From Ligula intestinalis (lineage: Eukaryota > Platyhelminthes > Cestoda > Diphyllobothriidea > Diphyllobothriidae): a stretch of 64,000 bases of DNA. How positions within the stretch are numbered: the stretch's first letter is position 1; each line of letters starts with the position of its first letter. The translations under genes were made by a program, and so were the position numbers. The notes beneath the pieces are model-generated. The model was not told where the DNA came from. It saw only the letters and a list, made by a program, of their open reading frames with translations, and ran no database searches. This document shows positions 1 to 10,320 of the stretch, piece by piece. The stretch spans positions 26,058,259 through 26,122,258 of the forward strand of contig JAYGXS010000005.1 of assembly GCA_036362985.1 (NCBI GenBank), given 5' to 3'.

Positions 1-1697
1 CGCCGTAGTTAACGTATTAATAGGTAGTTTGAATGGCAGGATAATGAACTTAGGACCACATCTCACCTTCAGAGTAATTTTCTTACCTCCGAAGTGGCAC
101 GTCACCATTATTTAAGTGTTGACAGCTTTAAGCGAACGATTGACCTGTCAGATTTTCTGCAAATTTGTTAACTGTACCGTATAAAAAGGCAACAGGCAGC
201 GGAATCAGCCTTTGACAACTTTCTGTAAGGGTTACCAATGCCTGCGCATCGTGAACCATGCATCCCAAGGGATCCTCGTTGAAGACCTGCGGTAAATCAT
301 CCGAGCAGGGTTAGGGGCCAGGCAGTTGGTGAGGTGACTAAAACTCACGCACAAGTACCATGGGGCGAAGGACCAATGCTCAGTATATGCTAGGCCTGAG
401 AAATGAAATGGAGGAGAGGAAAATCATAAAATGGGGCTGTGCTCTGAAAACTGTCATTTGAAGAATTCAGTGCTGAAAGCTGTGGCTTGGTTTGCTGCTT
501 GCCGTTGTACGACGAAGAACCAGAAGAAGGGTTCACGAAGAAGAACTCGGGCAGAACGCGAGTCTGGGCGTCTCGACGGAACTGCGTGACTCAGGCAAAA
601 TTTTATGTCTTACAGTCATCTAAATAGGTATCAGAAAGGAACTCCACATTAAAAAAGTAACAATTTGTCCAAGGGAAGTAGGTCAAACACATGCTATGTA
701 AAATACAATTTTCGGACGATAGCAATAGTAGACTTACGGCGTTTTGACTTTCTGGTGTAAAGATCAAAAAAGGTTCAAATGAGTTCCCGTTTGCAAACAC
801 TGAGCGTAGTGTGCATAGTTTGTCTCTAAGAGAATGCCGCCTGACTGGTAGTTGGAACAGTCTTGCTCACCTGCCTTATGGGAAATACTGACGTCACGTA
901 CCCATAACTAGCCATTGTCGCTTACACAGACAAGCCGCGGCCTTTTTGAACTAAACCCTCCGCGTAACTTGATCCCGCCGTTTGCTACAAAATTTCATTT
1001 ATTTTTCTGGTCTTTTCATATTCCACTTACGGTTGTGCTGCACGCCTAAAGTGTGTATACTAAGACTTGCAAGGAAATTTAGTCCTTACTCTCTTTTTTG
1101 AGTTTCTATTCCCACATTTTGCCTAAATGTTTACGCGATGTGCCAGCACTGATAAGTACTTGCCATCATTTTCCGTCACTTCTTTCAAAAACATTTGGAT
1201 TGAGGCCAATGCATAATCAGCTTTCCAACCACCTAAGTACATAAGACCGAATTTCGATGTCTGCACCCCATTCCCCGAAAGTACGTACATGCTATTTTTT
1301 TCTGATACTGATATTGATAGGGACATGAGAATTGGAACTTTCCGTAATACGGTTGGCTTAGTGCCAAATTCTTGCAAAAATAGGATCACCTTTATGGTTA
1401 GGCTTCGAGTTAATTTTAAGGTTAGTGTCAATACAAGTTAGCGTTAAGTCCAGACTTTAGGTTGGGTTTAGTGTTAAATGTAGGGTTATGGTACAGTTTT
1501 CCGTGTTTTAAATGTCAGCATACTCCAATTGCATAAATTTTCTGTTTTTGAAGGTTTAAATTTATCACTTTTACCTAATCGCCTGCGTAGTTTCTATTGC
1601 CACCACAATCACCACCACCACAATCACCACCAACAGGGGTTAGAGCATCCTCGTCCGCCTCCCCTCCCTCTCAGTCAATCTCTTATTTGCCGTTCAG
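1..1697. other. Upstream flank or intron without recognised gene
   Basis: No ORF here resembles a known protein. About 1390-1500 holds a degenerate GGTTAG/TTAGGG-like stretch. The pyrimidine-rich tract at about 1650-1695, ending in CAG at 1695-1697, is read as the acceptor of the first visible NIPBL exon. No promoter can be identified. Confidence 0.5.
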
Positions 1698-2764
1698 GTC
1701 GTCGGCGACGAAGTGAAATCGAGAAACTGATGAATTGGCCTGTTCGCGACCCAAAGAAACGAGACTCCCAAGGTGTCTCCCCACCACCCCGGCCCTCTGT
1801 CGGGGAGATTGATGCGCCCCCAGCGGCCGATTCGGCAGCCTCCAGCCTCACTCCTGTGCCCGAGGAAGAGGAGACCAACGTGTCCGCAAAGCCCCCATCC
1901 GCCTTATCCTCCGCCGCGGTTGTCGTTGTTGTCTCCAGTGACAATGACACGTACCCTGAGGCCATGGTCGAACGAGTGAAGCGCCGTCGTCAACAACGAG
2001 GCAAGGCAGCCACCTCATCTCTCCTCCGCTCTGACGACGGCGAGTTCTCCACAAACGAAGACACCAAACTTCCTTCCTCCGCCTCTTCTGCTTCCAACAG
2101 AGTCACTCAGATGACCACTGCCAGACGTAGTAACGTCGTAGTCAAACCGAAGCATGGCGGCGTTAAGTATGGCCGGCGGGTTCTTCGCTCCTCAGACGAG
2201 TCAGAAGCAGAGCAGCCACCACCGCCTCCTCCTCCTCCACCGGCGGCGCTACCGGTTCAGACTGCAGGAGTCGTGGCTGTAGACTCACAAAACTCCGATT
2301 CCAGTGATCTCTCCGCCTCACCTCCACGCAAACGGGGTGTTCAGAGTACCGCACGGTTGCTTAAATCAGGGCCGTCCCCGCAACACTCGTTATCCAATCG
2401 GCAGCGGCGGCAGCAGCAGAATTCACCTCCAAAAGCGGACATGCGAATCAAAGTGGAGGATACGAGCTCATCGGAGCTAGACAGCGGATCCGAAGCCCAC
2501 AAACAACCACCCCGGCGCTATGCCACTCCGCTCTCCGGCAGTGCTGGCGGTGGTGGGACCAAGCCGGGATCAGCGAAGGCCGGGGGAACATCTGCGTTCA
2601 CACTGAAAGCGGAAGACGGAGCGTCGTTTGCTGGTAATCTCAGTAGCAGCTCTCTTTCCGACGGAACACTGTCTGACCGCCAAACTCTTAACCGACTTGG
2701 CCTTAGCAGTCCGGAAAAAATATCCAAAAACACGCCTGTTCCACCGGAATTGGAACAGATGCGC
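1698..2764 (+). CDS. NIPBL: NIPBL visible exon 1: disordered N-terminal region
   Basis: This is a long open stretch with strong coding bias, about residues 1-356 of the visible protein. It starts after a pyrimidine-rich acceptor and ends at GTAAGT (2765-2770), leaving phase 0. It is rich in Ser, Pro, Arg and acidic residues, with a poly-Pro run (about 2215-2245), Gln/Arg runs and KRRRQQR/KR-type basic clusters that could be nuclear localisation signals. No folded domain is visible, which fits the disordered N-terminal half of NIPBL. The acceptor phase is 1, so one base comes from an upstream exon. An in-frame ATG at 1730 (MNWPVRDPKK) could be a start if the upstream part is 5'UTR, but I think upstream coding exons lie outside the window. 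Assignment to this gene rests on phase continuity with later exons, not on homology of this exon. Confidence 0.72.
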
Positions 2765-3970
2765 GTAAGTCTGTTCCCTTCATTGAACCTTCCTGACCAT
2801 AACCCCTCGTACGGCCTCTCCTCTCAGCAAAAGGAAAAAATTACTCCCCCATTTCTTCTGCCTTACTCTCTCCTTCTGCTCCACCTCCTTCCTCCCGGAT
2901 GATCAGTAGCGCACCCTGTTGGTCATAAACATGCAGAATATCAGTTAACGCTGTTGTTCTCCACCTGACTCGTGCGTCAATACTTTGAGAATAATCTGGA
3001 TTCGTCTGAGCAAACCATCTCCTGATGGAAATGAAAGCTGCCTAGTTAATGGCTATTTGGGGGCTAAAGAATTATCTGCCTTACAGTTGCGTACCATTTT
3101 ATGGAGGTAATTTACCCTTTTGTTGATGGAATGCCTCCAAGTGTGGTCGCTTTAATTAGCACCTTCCGGTACTTGCAATCCTTGTTAGCTACCACACGAC
3201 TACTCGCAGTCTCTCAGTTCTAAATTAAAACGAAAAAATTCATTTCAATCTTTTCCTCGGGACTGACCGGTGCACGTCAATGCACGTTAATACTTATCGA
3301 GCCTTCAACACGGCTGGATGCTTAAGCCATAAAGTTTCAGCGCTTCACTTCGGTTCATCGGTGAGAGCAGATGCTTACGATGACGAAAAGGAAGCCGATT
3401 CGCTTCTGTTGCAGCAGCAGCTCATTTTATGCCAACAAAAGCCGAACCTCAACGCCCCAAATAGTTCACGCAGTGTTAAGTGCTACTTTGTGATTCCAAT
3501 TCACTTCTTGCTTAACTCGTCTTTATAGTAGCATGTTTCACCTGTCGCACATGTTTTTGTGCTTTATATCTCCCCCCTCTGACGTTTGGTCCGTACTTGC
3601 TGCAACCGCCGTATTGCGCATTTGCTTGAAAGGCCTAGGGGACCTTGACCTCGTTTTGGCGGAACGAAAAGTACGCGCACAGCCATGTCGCAATCCACGT
3701 TTACCAGTTCTTTTTCTTCTTCGTTCACACCGCGTGGCTTGTCCTCCATGTTTTCCTTTCAAAATACTCCCAAGTTGATTTCTGCGTGCAGCACGCCGCC
3801 TAGGTCTCCTCTCTAGAAAGTTCTTTGAAGACGAAGAGGCAGAAGAAAGAACCGCGAGGTATTGCTGCCTCAGCGGCTCCGTTTTACATTTACCGAGACG
3901 TCTTGACTGTGCAGGTTTCAAAGTTGTTATTTCCCACTGTTTCCCCCTCCTTTCTCATATCTACGCGCAG
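2765..3970 (+). other. NIPBL intron 1
   Basis: The intron runs from GTAAGT at 2765 to CAG at 3968-3970. I see no repeat or gene in it. A short open stretch at 3371-3475 looks exon-like but no acceptor there gives the required phase 0. Confidence 0.65.
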
Positions 3971-4169
3971 CCTTCAGGGCCCTCTTCATCCTCTCGCAAG
4001 CCCTTGAAACAACCCCGCTCACCGGGCGGTCCACCACCACTGTTACCGCTTCCGCAGACTGCCGACATTGCCCGCTCGTCCAAGCGTCGGGGCAGCAAAC
4101 ACTATCCGCCCTATTGCCGTGACTCTTCCTCCTCGTCCTCCACATCGATCTCTAGTGAAAGGGAACTGG
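3971..4169 (+). CDS. NIPBL: NIPBL visible exon 2: Ser/Pro-rich linker
   Basis: The exon follows CAG at 3968-3970 and ends before GTAAGT (4170-4175). It is 199 nt, entering in phase 0 and leaving in phase 1. It encodes about residues 357-422: PSGPSSSSRKPLKQPRSPGG, a Pro/Leu stretch, then a Ser run ending SISSEREL. Composition continues that of the previous exon. The last G (4169) joins CT of exon 3 to give Ala. There is no domain to recognise; the call rests on good splice signals, open frame and phase agreement on both sides. Confidence 0.68.
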
Positions 4170-4488
4170 GTAAGTTCTGCTGTTTTTTTACACTTTCCTC
4201 CCGAATATATTTCTCTTCTCCCCTCCCATCAGACATCTTACCTTTCCCCAGTTAAATTTAGTCGAGTCATCTCCTCTACCGACACTCGTCTATGGTATTC
4301 AGCGTGGCGTCTTACTTTCTGCCGTCTACTGCGCTTTGCAACCACGTCGGGGGTACCCACTTGGCGTCCGTGAAGGTTTTATTCAGACGTTAGTAGGAGG
4401 TTTCGGTCGACATGAATAACTCATTTCACTCACTTACAAAAACGTCGACTGTCCCTGCCTAATTACTTGCGCTTGGTAGTCATCTGCT

Positions 4489-4725
4489 GCATTCTAGATT
4501 GATTGTTTAAGAAATACTGCTTTGACAGTCAGCTTACTGTGTATCAGAATTGATGAATTCACCGTGTATTGCAGTAGACTGACCTATTTGTTATTTCACT
4601 CACGGCTCCCGGTGGGGGCCTCGTAGCTTAGTTGGCTAAAGCGTTGGCTGTGTACTAAAGCCTTCCCCCTTGCCTCCAATCTAACCGAGGTAGCCGAGTT
4701 GTTCACAAGTTGGTCAGATGAATCT
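4489..4725 (+). mobile_element. tRNA-derived short retroposon, family S1
   Basis: A spacer (TTCTAGATTGATTGTTTAAG...) precedes a tRNA-like segment at about 4617-4685 (A-box-like GTAGCTTAGTTGGC), followed by the family tail CGAGTTGTTCACAAGTTGGTCAGATGAA. The order spacer, tRNA-like, tail is the same as in the copies at 11580-11940, 29686-30007 and 61905-62265. It carries no protein. It is diverged and likely dead. Confidence 0.7.
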
Positions 4726-4934
4726 TTTCAGTTTGCTTGGGCAGATTTTAATGTAATAGTCTGGGTCGAAGACTCCCAGCCTTTTACAGCACCCTGGTCT
4801 GTGCGTTGTCATCCGCCTGATCAAACAGTAGTGCACTGCAATACTGCCGATGGAACAGCCATAGAGGCTAAGGGGGAGGAGGCAAATAGTTATTTTTTGT
4901 ATGCGGAAATATTCGAGGTCCCGTTATAACATTG

Positions 4935-5045
4935 CTTTCATCATCCCCGGAAGGGGAAGAAGAAGATGGGGTGATTTCTGAGACCAACTTCTATTTATGC
5001 TGACGTTTCAAAAGCACTCTCGCTTCCATCGACTGTCATACTTAA
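4935..5045 (-). mobile_element. Penelope-type terminal arm (type 2), antisense, damaged hammerhead
   Basis: This ~110-bp segment is the reverse complement of 5345-5455 at high identity. On the - strand it reads through GGAAGCGAGAGTGCTTTTGAAAC and GTCAGCATAAAT. The hammerhead-like core before stem II is changed (CAGTCGA instead of CTGACGA), so this copy should be inactive. It faces the + strand copy across about 300 bp of unrecognised sequence. Confidence 0.6.
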
Positions 5046-5344
5046 CAGACCTATAGACCTTCATCCCGCCTAACAAGCACTCCGCACAAGGCTAACATCT
5101 GCTCAGAACGAAGGAATAGGTCGGGTGGGGGAAGGTACGCAGGACCGACAGCCGGCAGCCACGCGCAAAGAAGGTGGAAACGCTCAGAAGGCACACGAAT
5201 GACTTCACACACTTCGTGGAGGCGCCCGCGAGGGTGCGAACAATTCAAACTATCTATCGATCGGTAAAATTGGTCGATACTTCGACATCAAGCATGGCTA
5301 CCGGTTAGAAACACTCACTTGACATCCGGCAGGAGAATAGTCAC

Positions 5345-5390
5345 CACGCTCTGACGATGGAAGCGAGAGCGCTTTTGAAACGTCAGCATA
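5345..5390 (+). ncRNA. Hammerhead-ribozyme-like motif (type 2 arm), core intact
   Basis: CTGACGA (5351-5357) fits the hammerhead core CUGANGA. Stem II is AAGCG (5361-5365) / CGCTT (5370-5374) with an AGAG loop, extended by wobble pairs. GAAAC (5377-5381) runs straight into GTC (5382-5384), the expected cleavage triplet, then AGC (5385-5387), which pairs with GCT (5348-5350) before the core to form stem I. There is no cis stem III; the palindrome ACGT (5380-5383) could form it between two molecules. Minimal hammerheads thought to work as dimers are known from the flanking repeats of animal Penelope-like elements. Self-cleavage is inferred. Confidence 0.6.
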
Positions 5391-5460
5391 AATACAAGTT
5401 GGTCCCAGAAATTGCCCCGTCTTTTTCTTCCTCTTCCGGGGATGATGAAAGCAAATTATT
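5385..5460 (+). mobile_element. Remainder of Penelope-type arm, type 2
   Basis: Downstream of the hammerhead motif the sequence ATAAATACAAGTTGGTCCCA and a T/C-rich stretch ending CTTCCGGGGATGATGAAAG recur at 51475-51545 and, reversed, at 4935-5000. This is the conserved non-ribozyme part of the arm. Confidence 0.55.
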
Positions 5461-6084
5461 TTTAGCTCACTTACCACCCCTACCCACGCATACCTCAACC
5501 CTCGGTAGTGCTCAGTCAGGGAGACGGTTACAATGTGGCAGTTGAAATGCGCCAGGAGAGAGGCTGTCTAGCACTCAATCGTCCCGCTGCTACTGCTTAT
5601 CTCCTTTCTTTGATATTCTGTGGAACCGACCTTTCTGTGCACGTGGACATGCCCTGTGATCACTAATTTCTGGCTTCTGTCACAATAAGTATAGGCTAGA
5701 GAAAGCGCAGCGGGAGGACTGACCAGTCGGCATAAGGTTTCCTTGGGTGTGATGACAACCGCCACACATTGGTTTATTTCGCGGACCAGTCGAGTCCTGG
5801 CAGTTTATTAGAAGGCCTCCTGAAAGGGCGTTAATGCATCGGGCTGCAGAGCGGAGCAGTAAGCAGCCAATTTATTTCCTACTTCTTCTACTACACAATA
5901 CAGCCGAAACCGGGGAGTTTTCGACGTGTACTGCCGAATTACTTTTGTATTTTTAAACAGAACGCATTGCCCCACTGACGTGCGTCTAATTACAAACACT
6001 TGAACTGACTCGAATTTAGTGAGTTTGTGTTTGCGTGTCGTAGCCTTTGTTGGATCAAGAGTCCTCGCCGCAGTCTAAAATAGT

Positions 6085-6860
6085 TGTAGCTGGAAGACTT
6101 AAAAAGCTGAGATCTCGGCCGGCTTGAGCCAAAGGTCGGCGTGGGTTAGTTGGATGCCTGGGCGGGATCTGCTGGCGAAAAGATGCTGACAGTCATGCAG
6201 AGAGACCACGCAGTTGGGACAGCTGTCGGGTGTGTGCGCAGGTCAAACCGGTGTTGGTACTGGCGAGGGAGCATTGAGTAGCCACTGCGTAGTTGAGCCA
6301 AGGTACAACGGGTGACCCTCAGGAGTTGTTCTGAGGCCGCAATCGGAGGTGGCTAACCACCCAACGGGACCCCGGACTGGTAACTTAGTTTTTCAAAGGC
6401 AACTGCTGTCTGGTGAGGACACTGGAAGCCTCTCATACTGGCAGAACCATCAACAGGTAGATCCGAGAGACACGAGCCGACAGCTTCCTTGTGGAGAGCT
6501 CGAATAGACGGCCGAACCTTGTGGTTGGGTTCAGGAGCGTAGCAACGATGGTGATTAGGATGGCCGGGTTACGAACAGGTCCACCAGAACTGCTGGCCTA
6601 AGAGGGCGTTGTGGGGGGGGGGGCGACCGGCAGGACAGAGGTCTCTGCATGAAGATGATCGATAGGCGACATTTTATGGCAACCCATGATTGAGTGGAGG
6701 GCAGTGTTCTGTGCTGACTGAAGGCGGTGGAGGCTGGAGAGCTGATCGCATGAGACCAGATTGCTGCCGCATAAGTGAGGTGCTGCTGCGCATTTTTATG
6801 CTCGTTCTGGATGGAATTTCTTAGAGTCACCATCTTATATCCCACTCGAAAAAAGACCAA
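6085..6860 (-). pseudogene. LINE-A reverse transcriptase 3' fragment, antisense, degraded
   Basis: On the - strand it encodes LTYAAAIWSHAISSPAS and onward, matching LTYAASIWSPTMSSSSLRR of the near-complete element at 31231-34740. Further downstream the nucleotide sequence follows that element's 3' part (GGCTCAAGCCGGCCGAGATC). Frameshifts and stops are frequent. The copy is 5'-truncated, the usual result of incomplete target-primed reverse transcription. It abuts the Penelope-type arm at 6905. Confidence 0.75.
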
Positions 6861-6904
6861 TAACGCTGGGGTTGATGTGTAATGGCTACAAACAACAAAG
6901 TTTT

Positions 6905-7045
6905 TTCTGAGAATAAAAATCGATCGCTGGGACATAAGGTTTATTCGCCTGATGTTTCGACATCCGTCGGGGATTCATCATCAGAGACATGAGTAGCAGA
7001 AACAGGTAAAGCAGGCACAGAAGTTTGCAGTATTTATAGGATACA
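6905..7045 (-). mobile_element. Penelope-type terminal arm (type 1), antisense
   Basis: This ~140-bp segment is the reverse complement of 7735-7880 with roughly 90% identity by eye. On the - strand it lies downstream of the GIY-YIG reading frame (7247-7777) and in the same sense, where a 3' flanking repeat of a Penelope-like element is expected. It contains the hammerhead-like motif at 6946-6988. Confidence 0.65.
6946..6988 (-). ncRNA. Hammerhead-ribozyme-like motif (type 1 arm), core intact
   Basis: On the - strand: GTCT, CTGATGA (6978-6984), ATCC and GGAT as stem II around a CCGAC loop, CGAAAC (GAAAC at 6954-6958), then ATC and AGGC. GTCT and AGGC pair to form stem I. The cleavage triplet is AUC rather than GUC, which the NUH rule allows. 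As in the type 2 arms there is no cis stem III. Confidence 0.55.
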
Positions 7046-7246
7046 GTCATCACTGCAAACGTACAGCGACAATTAACGTGTATTGCCTTCTTGCACGTGG
7101 ATTGCTTGTCAGATGGCATCCAGGCTCTGACCTGTTGAACTTTTATCACGGGCGGTGGGCTCGGGCGTGACGATTGCTCGGCCGTCTGGCCCTCCGGTGT
7201 TGGCGTACGATGAGGCGATGGCCTGCCCGTTCCTCAAGTGATGAAT

Positions 7247-7777
7247 TTATTTGGCCAAATTAAATCTCAGCATTGAATATGGATTGGGCAAATCGTTGCA
7301 ATTGTTTATGGATTGGGGACCCGTGAACCATGACTCAAGTAGTTCTCGGCTCACCCGATTGTCACCTCTTGCGAGAATTTCGGCCTCATCAAATTTGGAC
7401 GTGTGGCCGGGTCTGGTCGAATAAGCCGCAACTTGAGAATCGGCATCATTTCGCCGCACTGTTGCCGCGTGTTCGGCAATTCGCGTCTTACGAAGTTTGC
7501 CAGTTTCTCCGACAAAATTGCTTTGACCGCAACTGCACCAGATCCTGTAGACGACCGCCGATGTTTCTTGCCGTGGCAGTGGGTCTTTCGGCTTCATTAT
7601 CTGTCGCCTTATGGTTGCCTCCGGCCTGTGTGCGACTCCGATTCCAAGTGGTGCGAGCAGGCAGCAGACGGCTTCCGATACCTTTTTGAGATACAGGATC
7701 GAACGCCACATCTTGGGATCGGTGCACTTGTCTTGGCCATCTCCTATAAATACTGCAAACTTCTGTGCCTGTTTCAC
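7247..7777 (-). pseudogene. Penelope-like element, C-terminal GIY-YIG endonuclease (5'-truncated)
   Basis: This 176-codon frame carries the GIY-YIG endonuclease end of a Penelope-like retroelement: linker LAPLGIGVAHRPEATIRRQI, then VVYRIWCSCGQSNFVGETG, K.RKTRIAEH, VAAYSTRPGHTSKFDEAEIL and RELLESWFTGPQSINNCNDL. The YRI...VGETG pair and the conserved Arg, His, Glu and Asn positions of the family are present (FVGETG for the usual YVGETG). The reverse transcriptase that should precede it is missing. The first ~23 residues come from the inverted arm at 7735-7880, so the ATG is accidental. This domain nicks target DNA in the known elements. Here it is a dead, truncated copy. Confidence 0.85.
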
Positions 7778-7880
7778 CTGTTTCTGCTACTCATGTCTCT
7801 GATGATAAATCCGCGACGGATGTCAAAACGTCAGGCGAATAAACATATTGTTTCAGCGATCGAGTCTTCTTCTTCTCACT
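7735..7880 (+). mobile_element. Penelope-type terminal arm (type 1), sense, with mutated hammerhead
   Basis: It forms an inverted pair with 6905-7045. The motif at 7795-7836 reads GTCT, CTGATGA (7799-7805), ATCCG/CGGAT (7809-7813/7817-7821), then AAAAC where GAAAC is expected (first core G changed to A), then GTCAGGC. That change should abolish catalysis. The conserved stretch CAGGCGAATAAACATATTG and CAGCGATCGAGTC follows, shared with 40503-40580. Confidence 0.65.
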
Positions 7881-9788
7881 TGCTCTCTGGGACGCGCATG
7901 TTCGCTTGCATTGGCAAAGTGTTTTCTCTCGACTCCGTCAGGCCTTCAGCGTTCGCAGATGTTTTGCTGCCGGTGAACTCGAGAGTGTGCATCATGTATA
8001 GGTTCTGTAAACTGATAGAAGGAATCGGGCATTTAAGTGTGCCCAGGCGCATGTCATGCTTCTGCTGCTGATTTCACCAAAGTCAGTGTGCCTCTATTAT
8101 TTCGCAGTCGGACTTTTGTTTACACGACTGCTGTGTGCGAGTTCGGTCGAGACAACTTTTACTGACCTATTTGTATCCTTGATCGCGCGCATGACTGCCT
8201 ATTTTTCGTCATTGACTTCCTGCTTCTTTTCCAAATGGCCTGTCAGCATTTAACCCACGTTGAGCAGTGAATCTTACATGATAAACACTAGGTAAAAACT
8301 ATCCCAAAAGTACTATCGATGGTATCAGTCTACTTTGAAACCAGCGATGATTTGAAGCAAGCCATGTAAAACGTACAGCAGAATTTCAGTGAACGAAGGT
8401 CTTCACAGGGGGGAGAGAACACACTCACTCACTCACGGTTCCTATGTCGCGGTCCGTTAAGGATGATGATCTTCGCGCCATCTGAGGTTTGTGGTGTGGT
8501 CGTAGAGCCGGGCACGTTGTCGGTAGACCTATTGCAGATGTGTTCGCACTCTCTTGCCCGCACTGGCAGCGCCACTTTGTTCAATTTGACTCTCTCTCGG
8601 CGTGCATTATTGCTCTGCCGCTACACATGCCCTCGAAATGTGTGTGCATGCGTGCGCTGTTAGTGTGCCCGTGCGTGTAAGGGTGAGTGCCGAGAGTTTG
8701 AATGACTGCCGCCTTGAGATAGGTAGGTAGAGAGCGAGAGGTCGGCAGTCTCACCGTCTTATCTTGTCGGTGTCGTGCTTTAGTCGATCAGCAAGCATGT
8801 GCGCTTTGATATTAGCCTCTGCCTCAGCCGCCTCCCCCCTCCCCCCAATAGTGAAAAAAGTCGGTGGACTGTCCACACAACACCCGCTCACTGCGGCGCG
8901 CACGACGCCGGAATCGGCACACGCGTTGGGCCAGTCCCTCATCTTCCCGTTCCTGGAAGAAGTCCTCCGCTCACCTCCCCCCTCGCCTTTCGTGCACCAT
9001 GGCTCGATTCCAAATAAATATCCAGTTTTGGCGTCAGATTGGCTGCCTGCCGCTTTTGAATATCTGCCTTTGCTACTGCAGACTGGAAAATTTCTCTCTG
9101 GGTGTAAGGGACCTTTACGGCCGCCATCGGCGCATCCTGGAGAAGGTCGTCTGGTTGCTAGATGGAGATTATGCAATTTTTTCACTTGGACTGACTTCAG
9201 GCCTTTCAGCGCCCCCTCTCCCCGACCCCAACCCACCATTTGTTTATAGTTTGTAATTTTTACGGATTGCATACTGTCTCACGAACGCATGAGCTGGTTC
9301 ACGTTACAGGTGTTTGCGCTATTAAAGAAGAAAATTTGTCGGACACCGAAACGGTTTTTGTTGATTATTCTGAGTTCAGCTTGGGAGACAATAAAAGCAG
9401 CGGTGGCAAGCCCTGTGCAGTCCGCTTCAGATTGGCCCTATGATTGTCGCCTATTTTGTTGATGTTGCTACCGCAACTACCTCTGACGATAAACTCCTGT
9501 ACGAGTTCGAAAGCGCGGATCAATAAGCAAACCATTCCGGTGCTCGACAAATCTCCTTCTTTAATCCTCTACAATGGAGCCTCGAATTACGAACAGCCCT
9601 CATCTACCAGCATTTCAGGTAACGAGCGCACCACTCGCAGAACATTTGTTTCGATTGTGACGAGCTTCCGCTCAGTTAACGAGCTGTCTGTGCGTGTATG
9701 TGTCCACCGACAGCTAAGCTGTTGCCCGTTGATATCGGTGGGGGAGAGACTGAAGTCGACCCTCGTTGCATTTATTTCCCCACTATAA

Positions 9789-10320
9789 TGAATCTGATGC
9801 GCTCGAATCTATCGCGGTGCGTTGAAAGGTGTGGCTTGGAGGGTTGTCAGCTGGCTGGTTAACTCGAGCACCGTAGTCGGTTCAGTTCGTCTTGTTGTGT
9901 GGTGTGTCTGTCTGCGGGCTATTTAGTACGCATGCGGAATGTTTCTCGCGCCAGCCGTTTGCACCCTCCCGCATTTCCGGTCTTCCTGACCCTGTCTTGA
10001 CACCAGTTCCCGGTACGGGTGTGGTCAGTTTGTGGTAGACCCGGCGTGTTTGCCTTCATTATGATCAGTCACAGTCATCGCGTGCTTCAAATCGTTGAAG
10101 CTCGCAGTGAATATCGTCGACATCGAAGGTCGAACTATCGTCCGCCGTTGAGTCTTGCTCGCAGGGCGTGGGTCCTCGGTCGCCTGCAGCTAAGCAGTGA
10201 GCTGATGCAGTTTGCTTGGACACGTCTCACCAGACGAGTGTTTCACATGACGAGCTCGTCGCCGAAACGCATTAAACTCGTTGGCCGAGGTTCCACTGTA
10301 TACTGTCTCTCGATACCTTT
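9789..10320 (+). repeat. Dispersed repeat E, copy 1
   Basis: It shares ordered blocks with 22085-22560 (AATCTGAT..CG, GGTTAACTCG/GGATAACTCG, TTGAAGCTCG..GTGAATATCGT, then GGTCGAA). Part of it recurs at 37845-37935 and, reversed, at 49590-49650. No protein is recognised; it could be untranslated sequence of a retroelement. Confidence 0.5.

Noticed and set aside
1675..1965. Antisense or alternate-frame ORFs over exon 1 and exon 3
   Set aside because: Low-complexity GC-rich coding sequence gives open frames in several phases. Only the + strand frame with matching splice phases is supported.
3341..3475. Exon-like open stretch (DDEKEADSLLLQQQLILCQQ) between NIPBL exons 1 and 2
   Set aside because: None of the possible acceptors gives the phase 0 needed after exon 1, and the only donor (GTTAAG) is weak. 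Exons 1 and 2 join in phase without it. It could still be an alternative exon.
8751..9272. Long overlapping open frames in both strands (up to 173 codons)
   Set aside because: No motif, no splice context and no homology that I recognise. GC-rich sequence with few stops explains it.
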